Position numbers and translations under genes: made by a program
Shown here: positions 17,681-27,448 of the stretch, piece by piece
Position numbering within the stretch: position 1 is the stretch's first letter
Layout: each line of letters begins with the position of its first letter
Notes under the pieces: generated by a model
What the model was told of the DNA's origin: nothing
Database searches by the model: none
What the model saw: only the letters and a program-made list of their open reading frames with translations
NCBI GenBank assembly: GCA_024234575.1
Contig: JACKOB010000007.1
Coordinates: forward strand, 128,466-192,465
DNA length: 64,000 nt
Source: Hahellaceae bacterium
GTDB lineage: Bacteria; Pseudomonadota; Gammaproteobacteria; Pseudomonadales; Oleiphilaceae
Reading direction: 5' to 3'

Positions 17681-19741
17681 ATGGGTTACTCTTTCGGCAC
17701 TCTTAGTCATGGAACAGGCGTCATTGTATATGGCTTAATCTGCCTGCTACTGTTAAAAAGCTACCTTCGCCGCAATAGTGACCGCACCCTGCTTTTGGCG
17801 TGTTTCGTTACACTAATCTGGATGGCATCGCTAACCATACAGTCTGTTACCGGGTTTCCGTCGTTTCATGTGCGCTACGCTATCGAAATAGTTCGCAACC
17901 TTTCATGGATATTCGTTTTACTCTCGATATTTAGTTTTATTGAACAAGATCATCCCCGCCGTTTAACAACGAAACACATTCGCACAGGGGTTGTGGTTTT
18001 TTATGGCATCATATTTACTTCAATTTTAGTTGAAGGCTTTTCTGGTATTCCTCTGATCAATGGCAAAGTGTTACTCACGACACAAATCGCGTCTTCGGTT
18101 ATTGGTCTCATGTTGTTAGAGCAAAGCTGGCGAAACTCTTCCACGTATGGCCGCTCCAGCGTCAAATATCTGTGCATCGCCATCTGTTCGATCTTCGTTT
18201 ATGACTTCCTGATGTATTCCGATGCTTTGTTGTTTGGTCAGATTTCCGACTCCATTTGGGATGCCCGTGGCGCCATTAATACATTCGTTGCGCCTCTCAT
18301 TGCTATTACGATGGTAAATACGCGCAAGCAACCCGTTTCTGTGCAAGTCTCGCGGCAAATGGTGTTTCACACCGGCACATTGTTTCTTGCTGGTGTATAT
18401 CTTTTGGCAATCTCCACTGGTGGTTACTATGTGCGTACCTTTGGCGGTACCTGGGGAGAAGCCTTACAAACTGTCTTCTTTTTCTGTGCTTTTATCTTGA
18501 TGGTTTTGTTAATAGCCAGTCGAGGTTTTCGCGCTAAGCTAATGGTATTTATAAGTAAAAATTTCTTTGATTATAAATACGACTATCGGGACGAGTGGCT
18601 GAAGAGTACAAATTTGTTAGTGGATAGTGTCGAAAAAACGCCTCTGAAAGAGCGTGTTATTCAGGTATTGGCAGGCTTAGTCGAAAGCCACAGCGGCGCA
18701 TTGTGGCTAAAGCGCGATAACAGCGGCTATACCGCCCAGTCTTATCTAAGTAGTCGCGCGATCCGTAACAATCACGTAGATGAAACATCAGAGCTGATAA
18801 CGTTTTTTAAACAATCGAATTGGATTATTGATCTAAAAGAATATTTTACCGACCCAACTAAATACCATTTGCTCGAAATACCTGATTGCATCAGCAAAAT
18901 GGATCATCCTTGGCTGATCGTTCCTCTATACAACAGTAATAGTGTCTTCGGCTTTGTGGTAATCAATGAGCCGATTACTAAAATGGAGCTCAATTGGGAA
19001 AACTACGACTTAATTAAAGTGGTAGCCAGCCAGGCCAGCAGTTTTCTGGCCCAGAGTCAGTACCAGGAAGACCTGGCACAAGCGCAACAGTTTGAGGCGG
19101 TTAACCGCACTTCCGCTTTTATGGTGCATGACCTCAAAACCATTATCGCGCAGTTATCACTTCTTACTAAAAATGCGCATAAATTTAAGTCGAACCCCGC
19201 TTTTATCGAAGATATGATCAAAACTACGGAACATACTGTTGATAAAATGCAACACCTTTTGCAGCAAATTCGTAATCCAACAATTCAGCATGAATTACAG
19301 ACAGTTGATATTGTCGAACTATTACACAAAGTGTGCGAGGCGCAAAAAAAGTTTAAACCGGCGCCCGCATTTGATTGCAAAGAAAAATCGCTAAAAGTTA
19401 AAGCCGATTACGATCAGTTGTTTATGGTTATCGGACATGTCATACAAAACGCACAGGATGCCACGCCGAAGACCGGCGAAGTAAAGGTCAGTTTAAAGAA
19501 AGCAAAGGGTATGGTTTACGTGTTTATTCAGGATAATGGAACCGGAATGTCGGAAGACTTTATCCGAGAGCAACTTTTCAAACCCTTCGTAAGCACAAAA
19601 GGACTAACGGGAATGGGCATTGGTGCCTATCAATCCAGGGAATACCTGAAAAAAATAGGCGGTAACATTGAGGTTACCAGCGAACCAGATGTAGGTACCT
19701 GTTTTACCCTGCATATTCCCGTAGACTTTCGCCATACCTGA
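17681..19741 (+). CDS. prsK: PrsK, exosortase/PEP-CTERM-system histidine kinase
   Basis: 686 residues. About eight membrane helices occupy residues 1-285, then a GAF-like domain (about 310-455), the dimerisation/phospho-acceptor region with MVHDLKTIIAQLSLL (His near 482), and a HATPase_c domain (about 560-682) with HVIQNAQDA (N box), DNGTGMS (G1) and GLTGMGIGAY (G2). This architecture matches the PrsK family found with XrtA-type exosortases. It should phosphorylate PrsR, encoded next in the same direction 100 bases on. The signal is unknown; the membrane half suggests an envelope cue. Confidence 0.9.
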   Translation: MGYSFGTLSHGTGVIVYGLICLLLLKSYLRRNSDRTLLLACFVTLIWMASLTIQSVTGFPSFHVRYAIEIVRNLSWIFVLLSIFSFIEQDHPRRLTTKHIRTGVVVFYGIIFTSILVEGFSGIPLINGKVLLTTQIASSVIGLMLLEQSWRNSSTYGRSSVKYLCIAICSIFVYDFLMYSDALLFGQISDSIWDARGAINTFVAPLIAITMVNTRKQPVSVQVSRQMVFHTGTLFLAGVYLLAISTGGYYVRTFGGTWGEALQTVFFFCAFILMVLLIASRGFRAKLMVFISKNFFDYKYDYRDEWLKSTNLLVDSVEKTPLKERVIQVLAGLVESHSGALWLKRDNSGYTAQSYLSSRAIRNNHVDETSELITFFKQSNWIIDLKEYFTDPTKYHLLEIPDCISKMDHPWLIVPLYNSNSVFGFVVINEPITKMELNWENYDLIKVVASQASSFLAQSQYQEDLAQAQQFEAVNRTSAFMVHDLKTIIAQLSLLTKNAHKFKSNPAFIEDMIKTTEHTVDKMQHLLQQIRNPTIQHELQTVDIVELLHKVCEAQKKFKPAPAFDCKEKSLKVKADYDQLFMVIGHVIQNAQDATPKTGEVKVSLKKAKGMVYVFIQDNGTGMSEDFIREQLFKPFVSTKGLTGMGIGAYQSREYLKKIGGNIEVTSEPDVGTCFTLHIPVDFRHT

Positions 19742-19841
19742 GAATTGATTACCAGTTTTAAACCAATAGCTAAAAGACAGCCCAATTTATTTTTGCTAGA
19801 TTGACAACCTTACTATATGAACACGGAGTTACAGTTTCCAC

Positions 19842-21197
19842 GTGATTAAAAAACTGCTTATAGTTGAAGATGATCCTGGCCTGCAAAGTCAGATGAAATG
19901 GTGCTTCGAAGACGTCGAAGTGCACGTTGCCGATGATCGGGAGTCTGCACTCTCCCTCTTTAGACGTGTCGAACCCTCCGTCGTGACCCTCGACCTGGGG
20001 TTGCCACCAGACCCCGGCGGTTCAAGCGAAGGGTTTCGTACCCTCGAAGATATCTTGCGCCTTTCTCCCTCTACTAAAGTCATTGTCGTGACCGGTCGAG
20101 AAGAAAAAGAAAATGCGGTCAAAGCAATAGGTATGGGTGCAAGTGATTTTTACCAGAAACCCGTAGACGCAGACATATTGTCGTTTGTAGTCAACCGCGC
20201 ATTTCGCCTTGCAGAGCTTGAAAAAGAAAATCAGGAACTAGTTGAAAGCCAGCCAGCAACAAAGCTGAAAGGCGTGATCGCCAGCAGCCCTGAAATGCTG
20301 GAAATTTGCAAAACCATTGAGAAAATTGCGCCGGTTGATCTAACGACTTTGATTCTCGGTGAAACAGGCACGGGCAAAGAACTGCTAGCCCGGGCGATTC
20401 ATGATAACAGCCTGCGTAAAAACAAAGCATTTTCTGCTATCAATTGCGCAGCTATCCCAGAAAATCTTCTCGAGAGCGAACTCTTTGGACACGAAAAAGG
20501 TGCCTTTACCGGCGCCACAGCGCAGAAAAAGGGAAAAATTGAACTCGCTGATGGAGGCACGCTGTTCCTGGATGAAATCGGCGACATGCCGCTGCCACTG
20601 CAGGCTAAAATGCTGCGGTTTTTGCAAGAGCGGGTCATAGAGCGAGTTGGTGGGGTAAAAGAAGTACCGGTTGATATCCGCGTGGTGTGTGCCACCCATC
20701 GACAGGTGCGTGACCTAATCGATGAAGGCGCGTTTCGCGAAGATCTCTATTACCGGATAAGCGAAATCACCCTGCAGGTACCACCTCTTCGCGAAAGACA
20801 TGGGGATGCCATTGTAATTGCCAAAGCGATGTTAAAAACATTTGCCAAGCAGCTTGATCGAGGCTCACTCGCCTTCTCTGACGATGCCGTAAAATGTATT
20901 CAGACCTACCCATGGCCGGGTAATGTTAGAGAAATGATTAACAAGGTGAAAAGAGCGACCATCATGAGTGAAGGCAAAAAGGTGACCGCACAAGACCTTG
21001 AACTACCTAATTGCGATGATGAAATAGGCGAGGATTTGTTTAATCTACGACAAGTACGTGAAGAAGCCGAGAAAAAAGCCATTCGCCAGGCCCTTGAAAG
21101 CTCTGAATACAATATGTCCCGCGCGGCGAAGTTACTCGGGGTGACCCGGCCAACGCTGTACAGTCTTACAGACAAATACAATATGACTGTGCAGTAA
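19842..21197 (+). CDS. prsR: PrsR, sigma-54-dependent response regulator of the PEP-CTERM system
   Basis: 451 residues: receiver domain (about 1-125, phospho-acceptor D51 in TLDLGLP), a sigma-54 AAA+ domain (about 145-380) with Walker A GETGTGKE, the sigma-54 contact loop GAFTGAT, and Walker B GGTLFLDEIGD, then a Fis-type helix-turn-helix (about 405-450) with MSRAAKLLGVTRPTLY. It should activate sigma-54 promoters when phosphorylated by PrsK. A near-consensus sigma-54 promoter stands before the PEP-CTERM gene at 32999. GTG start with GGAG 13 bases upstream. An imperfect 12-base hairpin follows the gene. Confidence 0.93.
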   Translation: MIKKLLIVEDDPGLQSQMKWCFEDVEVHVADDRESALSLFRRVEPSVVTLDLGLPPDPGGSSEGFRTLEDILRLSPSTKVIVVTGREEKENAVKAIGMGASDFYQKPVDADILSFVVNRAFRLAELEKENQELVESQPATKLKGVIASSPEMLEICKTIEKIAPVDLTTLILGETGTGKELLARAIHDNSLRKNKAFSAINCAAIPENLLESELFGHEKGAFTGATAQKKGKIELADGGTLFLDEIGDMPLPLQAKMLRFLQERVIERVGGVKEVPVDIRVVCATHRQVRDLIDEGAFREDLYYRISEITLQVPPLRERHGDAIVIAKAMLKTFAKQLDRGSLAFSDDAVKCIQTYPWPGNVREMINKVKRATIMSEGKKVTAQDLELPNCDDEIGEDLFNLRQVREEAEKKAIRQALESSEYNMSRAAKLLGVTRPTLYSLTDKYNMTVQ

Positions 21198-21216
21198 TAA
21201 TTCTGTGCAGTGTTAA

Positions 21217-21251
21217 CCGTAGGATAAAGCCATTTGTGTTTTACCCTACGG
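21217..21251 (+). terminator. Hairpin after prsR
   Basis: CCGTAGGATAAA (21217-21228) pairs with TTTACCCTACGG (21240-21251) with one mismatch. There is no strong T-run afterwards. Confidence 0.5.
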
Positions 21252-21419
21252 CTACCCCCAAATTGCTTTCCCCTCTTGTTATGTCTTTTACCAAAATAAC
21301 GGCTATATTTTCAGTAACACACATTAAGTTAATGACACCTGCAATCTGATAGAAAAGGTAACTTATCGTAAAGCTATCTTTTATTGCGCCTGGTGCTCAC
21401 TTTGGGACGTTAAGGTTAC

Positions 21420-22265
21420 ATGAAAATTAAAGACTATATTAAAAAAGCAGAAGGCATCTATGCCCTGCCTGACACAACTATCAGGCTGCAAGAAATTCTG
21501 AACGACGACACCTCATCTTTAACAGACGTTGCCAATGTTGTATCCATCGATCCAACGTTAACGTCAAAACTCCTGAAACTTGCTAACAGTGCGTTCTACA
21601 GCTTTCCATCTAAAATCGACACTGTCAGCCGGGCCATCGGTATCCTTGGCGCCGATGCAGTGTTTAATCTCGCACTTGCCAATAGTGCGGTTGATGCCTT
21701 TGCCAAAGTGAACCGTGACGCTATCGACCTTGATAAATTTTGGCGGCACTCGGTTGACTGTGCATTAATCACTAAAGAGCTGGGCTCGTTCAGTAAGTGC
21801 CGAAACATTGAACGACTTTTTGTGATGGGGTTGTTAGCCAATCTGGGCGAGCTTATTTGCGCGAATGAAACACCGGAAATCGCCAAGCGCTGCGCTCAAT
21901 ACACGGCACAGACGCCACCCTGGGCAATGCAGAAAGAGGTTTTGGGCTTCACCTATGCAGAATTAGGTTCTGAACTGTTACGAACATGGTGCCTGCCACC
22001 TGAAATCTATAACGTTGTTGGTATGCAGCATAATCCCGAGAAAAGCAGCTTTCCGACAGAAGCACGCCTGCTGCACATAGCTTCAAGAGTCGCACTAAGT
22101 CTGGGTGACGCGGAGCTGTTTTCTATCGATGAAGTGATGAATAGTCCGGATTTTTCTGCAACTAAACTGTCCAGCGACGATATCAGTTCTGCTGTCGAGT
22201 TCGCGAATATCGAAGCGATTAATGTGTTGCAAATACTAAACCCAATGGCCGCGTCAATTTATTAA
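21420..22265 (+). CDS. HDOD-domain protein
   Basis: 281 residues. The HDOD domain (about 15-215) begins with YALPDTTIRLQEIL and carries DPTLTSKLLKLANSAFYSFPSKI and AIGILGADAVFNLAL, the standard HDOD helices. In place of the HD metal pair there is FWRHSVDCALI, then LGELICAN, so catalytic HD residues are missing as is normal for HDOD. Such proteins act as regulatory adaptors near two-component and c-di-GMP genes. No output domain is fused. It sits after prsR but has its own upstream space of about 220 bases and could be independent. Confidence 0.85.
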   Translation: MKIKDYIKKAEGIYALPDTTIRLQEILNDDTSSLTDVANVVSIDPTLTSKLLKLANSAFYSFPSKIDTVSRAIGILGADAVFNLALANSAVDAFAKVNRDAIDLDKFWRHSVDCALITKELGSFSKCRNIERLFVMGLLANLGELICANETPEIAKRCAQYTAQTPPWAMQKEVLGFTYAELGSELLRTWCLPPEIYNVVGMQHNPEKSSFPTEARLLHIASRVALSLGDAELFSIDEVMNSPDFSATKLSSDDISSAVEFANIEAINVLQILNPMAASIY

Positions 22266-22318
22266 ACGAACTAAAAAAAATTGGTTCACTAACGGAACCT
22301 GCACCTGAAAAACAAGAT

Positions 22319-22356
22319 CTGCAGCCACCGCGTTAAAACATCATTGCAGGCTGCAG
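22319..22356. terminator. Hairpin between convergent genes
   Basis: CTGCAGCC (22319-22326) and GGCTGCAG (22349-22356) form an eight-base stem between the HDOD gene and the convergent protease gene. No T-run; may serve both strands weakly. Confidence 0.35.
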
Positions 22357-22373
22357 GTATCGATTTAGGATGG

Positions 22374-23159
22374 CTATTGCATTAATCCTGCATCCCGCAG
22401 TACAGCCTCTATTTCAACCGAAGGAATCACATAGGTGATGCCACTGGGTTTTTCTAGTACAGCCTCTTTGCTTTCCTTAACAAATACTTTATTTACAACG
22501 CCTATCACTGCCCCCGACTGCATGTCAAACACCGGACTACCGCTGTTTCCCGGATAGGCCGTGGCATCCAACTGGTAGACCATAAATGGGTCTTTAAGGC
22601 GCTTTAGTACGCTGGCACTTAATTTTTTAGAGTTATCCGCAGGAATGGCGACTGGCGTAATGCTGCTGACAATACCTTGGTGGGTCACAGGGTAAAAGCC
22701 AAGAATGGCACCTATGGGATACCCGGTAAAGGCGATGGTTTCTCCTTCCCGAACTTTGGTATCGCTAAACCTCAATGCCGGAAGCTTTTTACCTGTGTGT
22801 TTTAAAATCGCGATGTCGCGTGACTCATCTCTGGCAACCACTGACACTTTGTAGACGTCAGGATTAAATCCCTGGCCAACAAATATGACCAGCTCTTCTT
22901 TTTCGAGGGTTTCTATGGGGGATACGACGTGCTGGTTGGTGACAATGTATGTGCCGTCTAAAACAACAAATCCGGTGCCTTTTAAATGGGTTTGCGGCCT
23001 GCCTAACACATTGTAACTGCCCACACCGACGATGGATGGCTTAATCTTAACAATTGTGTCTGGAAGCGCTGCCGTAACCGTCGTACTAAATAGCGCACCA
23101 AAACACGCGGCAAGAAAAAGAAAGTGCTTAACCTGATCTTTCCATAATCCAATATTCAT
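22374..23159 (-). CDS. Secreted trypsin-like serine protease (S1C/DegP-like, no PDZ)
   Basis: 261 residues from the ATG at 23159, chosen because AGGAC precedes it and a normal signal peptide follows (HFLFLAACFGALFSTTVTA). The frame extends 34 codons upstream without signal-like features. The catalytic triad is visible: His in IVTNQHVV, Asp in ESRDIAILK, Ser in AYPGNSGSPVF. There is no PDZ domain, so it is a short periplasmic protease. Trypsin-like proteases of this kind often sit in exosortase loci, and it directly abuts the acyl-CoA ligase gene in the opposite direction. Confidence 0.85.
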   Translation of the reverse strand: MNIGLWKDQVKHFLFLAACFGALFSTTVTAALPDTIVKIKPSIVGVGSYNVLGRPQTHLKGTGFVVLDGTYIVTNQHVVSPIETLEKEELVIFVGQGFNPDVYKVSVVARDESRDIAILKHTGKKLPALRFSDTKVREGETIAFTGYPIGAILGFYPVTHQGIVSSITPVAIPADNSKKLSASVLKRLKDPFMVYQLDATAYPGNSGSPVFDMQSGAVIGVVNKVFVKESKEAVLEKPSGITYVIPSVEIEAVLRDAGLMQ

Positions 23160-23320
23160 CTGTTTAGTCCTATGAATCCCGTAAATACTATGAACAATTC
23201 GCATGCTAGCCGCATCGATAATGCAATCGGTTCTAAATTCCCGTGCGCAAGCGGTTCGCAATCACTATAATTGATTTCAGACAGCGATGGTTAATTGGAT
23301 AAATAACTCAGGGAGCGAAA

Positions 23321-24898
23321 ATGACCACCTTTCTCCATTCTTTAATAGAAGATACCGCGAATACTCATCCAAATAACCCCGCTCTTTTTTACAAAGATCA
23401 ATCGTTAAGTTACCAACAACTCGTCGAAGAAATCACCAAAGCCAGCCAGGCACTGCAACAGTGCGGGTTACAACGATTCGAGCGTGTTGCCATCTATACC
23501 CCCAAGACCCCTGAAGCGGTTGCCGCCATATTCGGTACGGCAAAGGCTGGCGGCGTTTTCGTTCCGGTTAACCCGCTGCTTAAGGCGCCACAGGTAAAAT
23601 ATATTCTTGCAGATTGTAATGTGCGTATCCTCATTACGCAGTCAATGCGCCTAAACCAGCTTAAAGAAGAACTGTTACATTGCCCTGACCTGCACACGGT
23701 TGTGACATTAGATAAACCACCGTTTGATCATGTCGGTCACGTGCGTGTAATTGAGTGGAACGACTTCATCAAGGCTGACGAGAAGGGCTCTACGCTGATT
23801 GGCCCGGTAACGGACGCAGACATGGCTGCCATTCTTTACACATCTGGAAGCACTGGCAACCCGAAAGGTGTCATTCTGTCTCATCGGAACATGGTAGTTG
23901 GGGCGCAAAGTGTTAGCAGCTACCTGCAAAACACGGCAGAAGACCGCATTTTAGCGGTATTGCCTTTTAGTTTTGATTACGGATTGAGCCAATTAACGAC
24001 TGCTTTTAATGTCGCGGCCAGCGTCTATTTGATGGATTATCTGCTGCCTAATGACATTGTAAAAGCCATCGAAAAACACCAAATAACCGGGCTTGCTGCG
24101 GTTCCCCCTTTATGGGCTCAGTTGTGTAAATTGGAATGGAAAAACAATGAAGGCCAATCCCTCAGATATTTTACCAACTCTGGCGGTGCCATGCCTGAGG
24201 CAACCCTCAAGCGTTTGCGGGAAGTGTTTGAAAACGCCAGCCCTTATTTGATGTATGGGTTAACTGAAGCATTCAGAAGCACCTATTTGCCACCGGAGCA
24301 AGTGGATATTCGCCCTACCTCCATGGGCAAAGCCATTCCTAATGCTGAGATTCGTGTTGTCAGAGAAGACGGTGAAGAGTGCTCACCCCGGGAGCCCGGT
24401 GAATTAGTCCATAGTGGCCCGCTGGTGAGTCTTGGATACTGGAATGCCATTGAGAAAACAGCCGAACGTTTTAAGAAAACACCCGGTCTTGCGAAAGAGA
24501 TCACCAACCCTGCGCTGTCTGTCTGGTCGGGTGATACGGTTTATCGCGACGAAGAAGGGTTTCTGTTTTTTGTCGGCCGTAAAGACGACATGATTAAAAC
24601 CTCTGGCTATCGTGTCAGTCCAACCGAGGTAGAAGAAACAATCTATGCATCGGGCAAAGTGACAGAAGCGGCCGCGTTGGGTATCCCCCACCCGGATTTG
24701 GGTCAGGCGGTGGTGATTTTTGCGACACGCAGTAAAGGTTACATCGGTGATGGCGCGGATGTGCTTCAGCTTTGTCAAAAGACACTGCCCAACTTTATGG
24801 TGCCGAAAAAAATCTGTTTTCTGGAGGCATTACCCCACAATGCCAACGGAAAAATAGATAGAAAGGCTCTTTTGCAACAAAACAGTGATATGTTTTAA
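23321..24898 (+). CDS. Acyl-CoA ligase (AMP-forming), exosortase A system-associated
   Basis: 525 residues of the ANL superfamily. The P-loop ILYTSGSTGNPKGV (about 170-183), YGLTEAF (about 311-317), the hinge GRKDDMIKTSGYRVSP (about 422-437) and the catalytic lysine in NANGKIDRKAL (about 507) are present. It activates a carboxylic acid as adenylate and loads it on CoA or an ACP. The sequence fits the exosortase-associated subfamily, which normally lies beside the PLP decarboxylase, as here. The matching ACP and hydrolases are 17 kb away on the other strand (41942-43985). The substrate acid is unknown. Confidence 0.9.
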   Translation: MTTFLHSLIEDTANTHPNNPALFYKDQSLSYQQLVEEITKASQALQQCGLQRFERVAIYTPKTPEAVAAIFGTAKAGGVFVPVNPLLKAPQVKYILADCNVRILITQSMRLNQLKEELLHCPDLHTVVTLDKPPFDHVGHVRVIEWNDFIKADEKGSTLIGPVTDADMAAILYTSGSTGNPKGVILSHRNMVVGAQSVSSYLQNTAEDRILAVLPFSFDYGLSQLTTAFNVAASVYLMDYLLPNDIVKAIEKHQITGLAAVPPLWAQLCKLEWKNNEGQSLRYFTNSGGAMPEATLKRLREVFENASPYLMYGLTEAFRSTYLPPEQVDIRPTSMGKAIPNAEIRVVREDGEECSPREPGELVHSGPLVSLGYWNAIEKTAERFKKTPGLAKEITNPALSVWSGDTVYRDEEGFLFFVGRKDDMIKTSGYRVSPTEVEETIYASGKVTEAAALGIPHPDLGQAVVIFATRSKGYIGDGADVLQLCQKTLPNFMVPKKICFLEALPHNANGKIDRKALLQQNSDMF

Positions 24899-25018
24899 AT
24901 ACCCAGCTAAATCTTAATGAGTTGGTGTTATGGGGTTGTTGGCAGAATTTTCAGTAAATTTTTCGCGTTAGTGTCTCACTACAAATTTTAAACAACATTA
25001 ATACAGGCGATAGTTCGT

Positions 25019-26260
25019 ATGACTCAGGAGAAGAAAAAAATAGATCATGCTCCAATGGTTTATTTCAACGTACAAGGTTCAGACTTAGTCATAGACAACC
25101 GAACCATGTCACAGATCGCCTGTATCGCGGGTCAAACCCCTTTTTACGTCTACGACCGTCGCGTCATTCTCGACAAAATACGCCTGTTTCGCGCCCACAT
25201 CCCAAAACGCATCCACTTGCACTATGCCATGAAAGCAAATCCCCATCCCGCGCTGGTTAGCTTCGTTGCAGAACATGTAGAAGGGTTGGATATTGCCTCT
25301 CAAGGCGAGCTGCCCGTTGCCCTGGCAACCAAAACGCATCCCGAAGATATCAGTTTTGCGGGGCCAGGCAAGACAGAAAGAGAGATCAAAGCGGCGATTG
25401 CGGCGGGTATTATTCTGAATATCGAATCTCTGACAGAGCTTGACCGGGCGCTACGCATTGGGACCGAACTGGGGCTGTCACCGCAGTTAGCGGTGCGTGT
25501 AAACCCTGATTTTGAGCTGAAGTCATCGGGCATGAAAATGGGCGGCGGTCCGAAACAATTTGGCATCGATGCCGAAATTGTTCCTCAGGTCATCAAACAA
25601 ATTGCGGCGTCAAACGCCACCTTCGTCGGGCTGCATATATTCTCTGGCTCACAAAACCTCAAACCCGAAGCCATTATTGATGCCCACAATAAAACCTTTG
25701 CGCTGGCCGAGAGGTTGGTAAAAGAATCTGGTTGCTCATTACAAAAACTCAATATCGGTGGTGGGTTTGGCATCCCCTATTTTCCCGGCGAGAGTCATCT
25801 TGATCTGCAACCCATCGGTGAAAATCTTGAGCGGCTTATTCAGCAATATGATGCTGTGTTTAGTAAAACAGAATTAATTATTGAGCTGGGAAGATACCTT
25901 GTTGGTGAGTGCGGTCTTTATGTTTCGTCAATCGTTGATAAAAAAGTTTCCCGTGATCATACCTTTCTGATCACAGATGGGGGCCTGCACCACCATCTTT
26001 CAAATTCGGGAAATTTTGGTCAGGTTATACGAAAGAATTACCCGGTGGTGATCGCCAATAGAATGGGCGCTACAACAACAGAAAACGTGTCCGTTGTTGG
26101 GCCGCTGTGCACACCGTTGGATATCCTTGCCGATAAAATGACACTGCCAGTAGCCGAGATTGGAGACCTTATCGCGGTCTACCAATCAGGCGCATACGGA
26201 AAATCAGCAAGCCCGGCAAGATTTCTTAGCCATCCAGACGTTGTCGAACTCTTTCTATAA
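25019..26260 (+). CDS. PLP-dependent decarboxylase, exosortase A system-associated
   Basis: 413 residues of the fold-III Orn/DAP/Arg decarboxylase group. The PLP lysine lies in HYAMKANPHP (about 70), the phosphate-binding glycine loop in LNIGGGFGIPYF, ELGRYLVGE follows, and the second active-site cysteine lies in VVGPLCTPLD near the C-terminus. The family pairs with the acyl-CoA ligase 120 bases upstream and with exosortase clusters. It should decarboxylate an amino acid, possibly one then acylated through the ACP/ligase pathway. That last step is inference. Confidence 0.9.
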   Translation: MTQEKKKIDHAPMVYFNVQGSDLVIDNRTMSQIACIAGQTPFYVYDRRVILDKIRLFRAHIPKRIHLHYAMKANPHPALVSFVAEHVEGLDIASQGELPVALATKTHPEDISFAGPGKTEREIKAAIAAGIILNIESLTELDRALRIGTELGLSPQLAVRVNPDFELKSSGMKMGGGPKQFGIDAEIVPQVIKQIAASNATFVGLHIFSGSQNLKPEAIIDAHNKTFALAERLVKESGCSLQKLNIGGGFGIPYFPGESHLDLQPIGENLERLIQQYDAVFSKTELIIELGRYLVGECGLYVSSIVDKKVSRDHTFLITDGGLHHHLSNSGNFGQVIRKNYPVVIANRMGATTTENVSVVGPLCTPLDILADKMTLPVAEIGDLIAVYQSGAYGKSASPARFLSHPDVVELFL

Positions 26261-26329
26261 CCGGCATCGTTGTATTTTATAACGGACAGTCCCAATTGGT
26301 TAATTCTGGGGCAACGGGCTGCGCTTTCC

Positions 26330-26345
26330 GGGCTATATGTTTGCT
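26330..26345 (+). promoter_or_regulatory. Weak candidate sigma-54 promoter
   Basis: GGGCTATATGTTTGCT has the GG-N10-GC spacing and a good TTTGCT -12, but a poor -24 (GGGCT instead of TGGCA). It lies about 82 bases before the patatin ATG. Confidence 0.3.
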
Positions 26346-26426
26346 AATCACCGTATATAGATCATAATTTAAACACTAGCGTAATGAATCATTTCATAAC
26401 GCGTTTGTTAAACCTTGGTCGTACCA

Positions 26427-27314
26427 ATGAATAGCGCATGCATGCCGGAAGTGAAAGCCAATAAAAAACAGAAGATGGTACCCATCTTTGCCGGTGGCGG
26501 TACGCGCCTGCCCGCCCATATTGGTATTCTAAAAGCGATAGAAGAACTGAATATTACTTTTGATCATATTGTAGGTGTTTCTGGTGGCAGCATCGTGGGC
26601 GCTCTTTATGCGGCAGGCTACACACTCGCAGAAATCGAAAAAATTGCCTTAGGAACCCCATTTGCAAAATTCAAAGGCTTTTCACTTATTACGTTATTAA
26701 GAGACGGTGGGCTTTGTTCAGGAGACGAGTTTGAACACTGGATGGATGAGAAACTGCAAGGATTAACCTTTGGGCATCTTCATCACCATCTACACATTGT
26801 CGCCACAGACGTTGCCCAGGGACGGCCGGTTATCTTTAACCGTGACACGTCACCGGACATGAAGGTTTCGAAAGCTGTCCGGTTTTCAATGTCTATCCCG
26901 CTGCTGTTTAGCTTCAAAAAATTTAATGACTATGTCATGGCCGATGGAAGTATCTTATCAGAAGATGCCTTACACAGAGACTGGGCTGGTGATGGCACGC
27001 CGGTACTTTGCTTTCGATTGCGCAGCCAGGCGGTACATAAACTTAACGACAAAAAAGCTTATTTTGCCCTAAAGACGTATGCCTCAATGTTGATACGAAC
27101 ATTCATGAATACAGTGTCTCGGGAATATATCAACGACAAACTATGGCACAACACGATTATTGTTAACACGGGCAGTATTTCTCCCGTTGACTTCAATCTG
27201 ACGGATGCCGAAAAGCAAGAACTATTAAAAATGGGATATGACACCGCAATATCCCTGATTCCGCACAAAGTAATTCCCTATATTGACCCTTCGGCAGTTT
27301 CATCTATGCATTGA
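26427..27314 (+). CDS. Patatin-like phospholipase
   Basis: 295 residues from the ATG at 26427 (a TTG at 26415 is also in frame). The glycine-rich oxyanion segment FAGGGTRLPAHIGIL (about 20-34), the nucleophile elbow GVSGGSIVGALYAAGY and the catalytic aspartate in MADGSIL (DGS in place of DGG/A) are present, giving a complete Ser-Asp dyad. No signal peptide, so it is cytosolic or membrane-peripheral. It would release fatty acids from phospholipids. Its position between the exosortase decarboxylase and prsT suggests it could supply acyl chains to the ligase/ACP pathway; this is inference. Confidence 0.85.
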   Translation: MNSACMPEVKANKKQKMVPIFAGGGTRLPAHIGILKAIEELNITFDHIVGVSGGSIVGALYAAGYTLAEIEKIALGTPFAKFKGFSLITLLRDGGLCSGDEFEHWMDEKLQGLTFGHLHHHLHIVATDVAQGRPVIFNRDTSPDMKVSKAVRFSMSIPLLFSFKKFNDYVMADGSILSEDALHRDWAGDGTPVLCFRLRSQAVHKLNDKKAYFALKTYASMLIRTFMNTVSREYINDKLWHNTIIVNTGSISPVDFNLTDAEKQELLKMGYDTAISLIPHKVIPYIDPSAVSSMH

Positions 27315-27448
27315 ACAGGGTTAGAATGCCTCAAGTTTTGCATAAAATGCCATTCTGTTTTTCCTCATGCGCGACTCAACATTGCACTTCTTTACAGAAT
27401 GATCATTTGCGGCACAAACATCGGATTAATATTTAACTGGAGTAACAC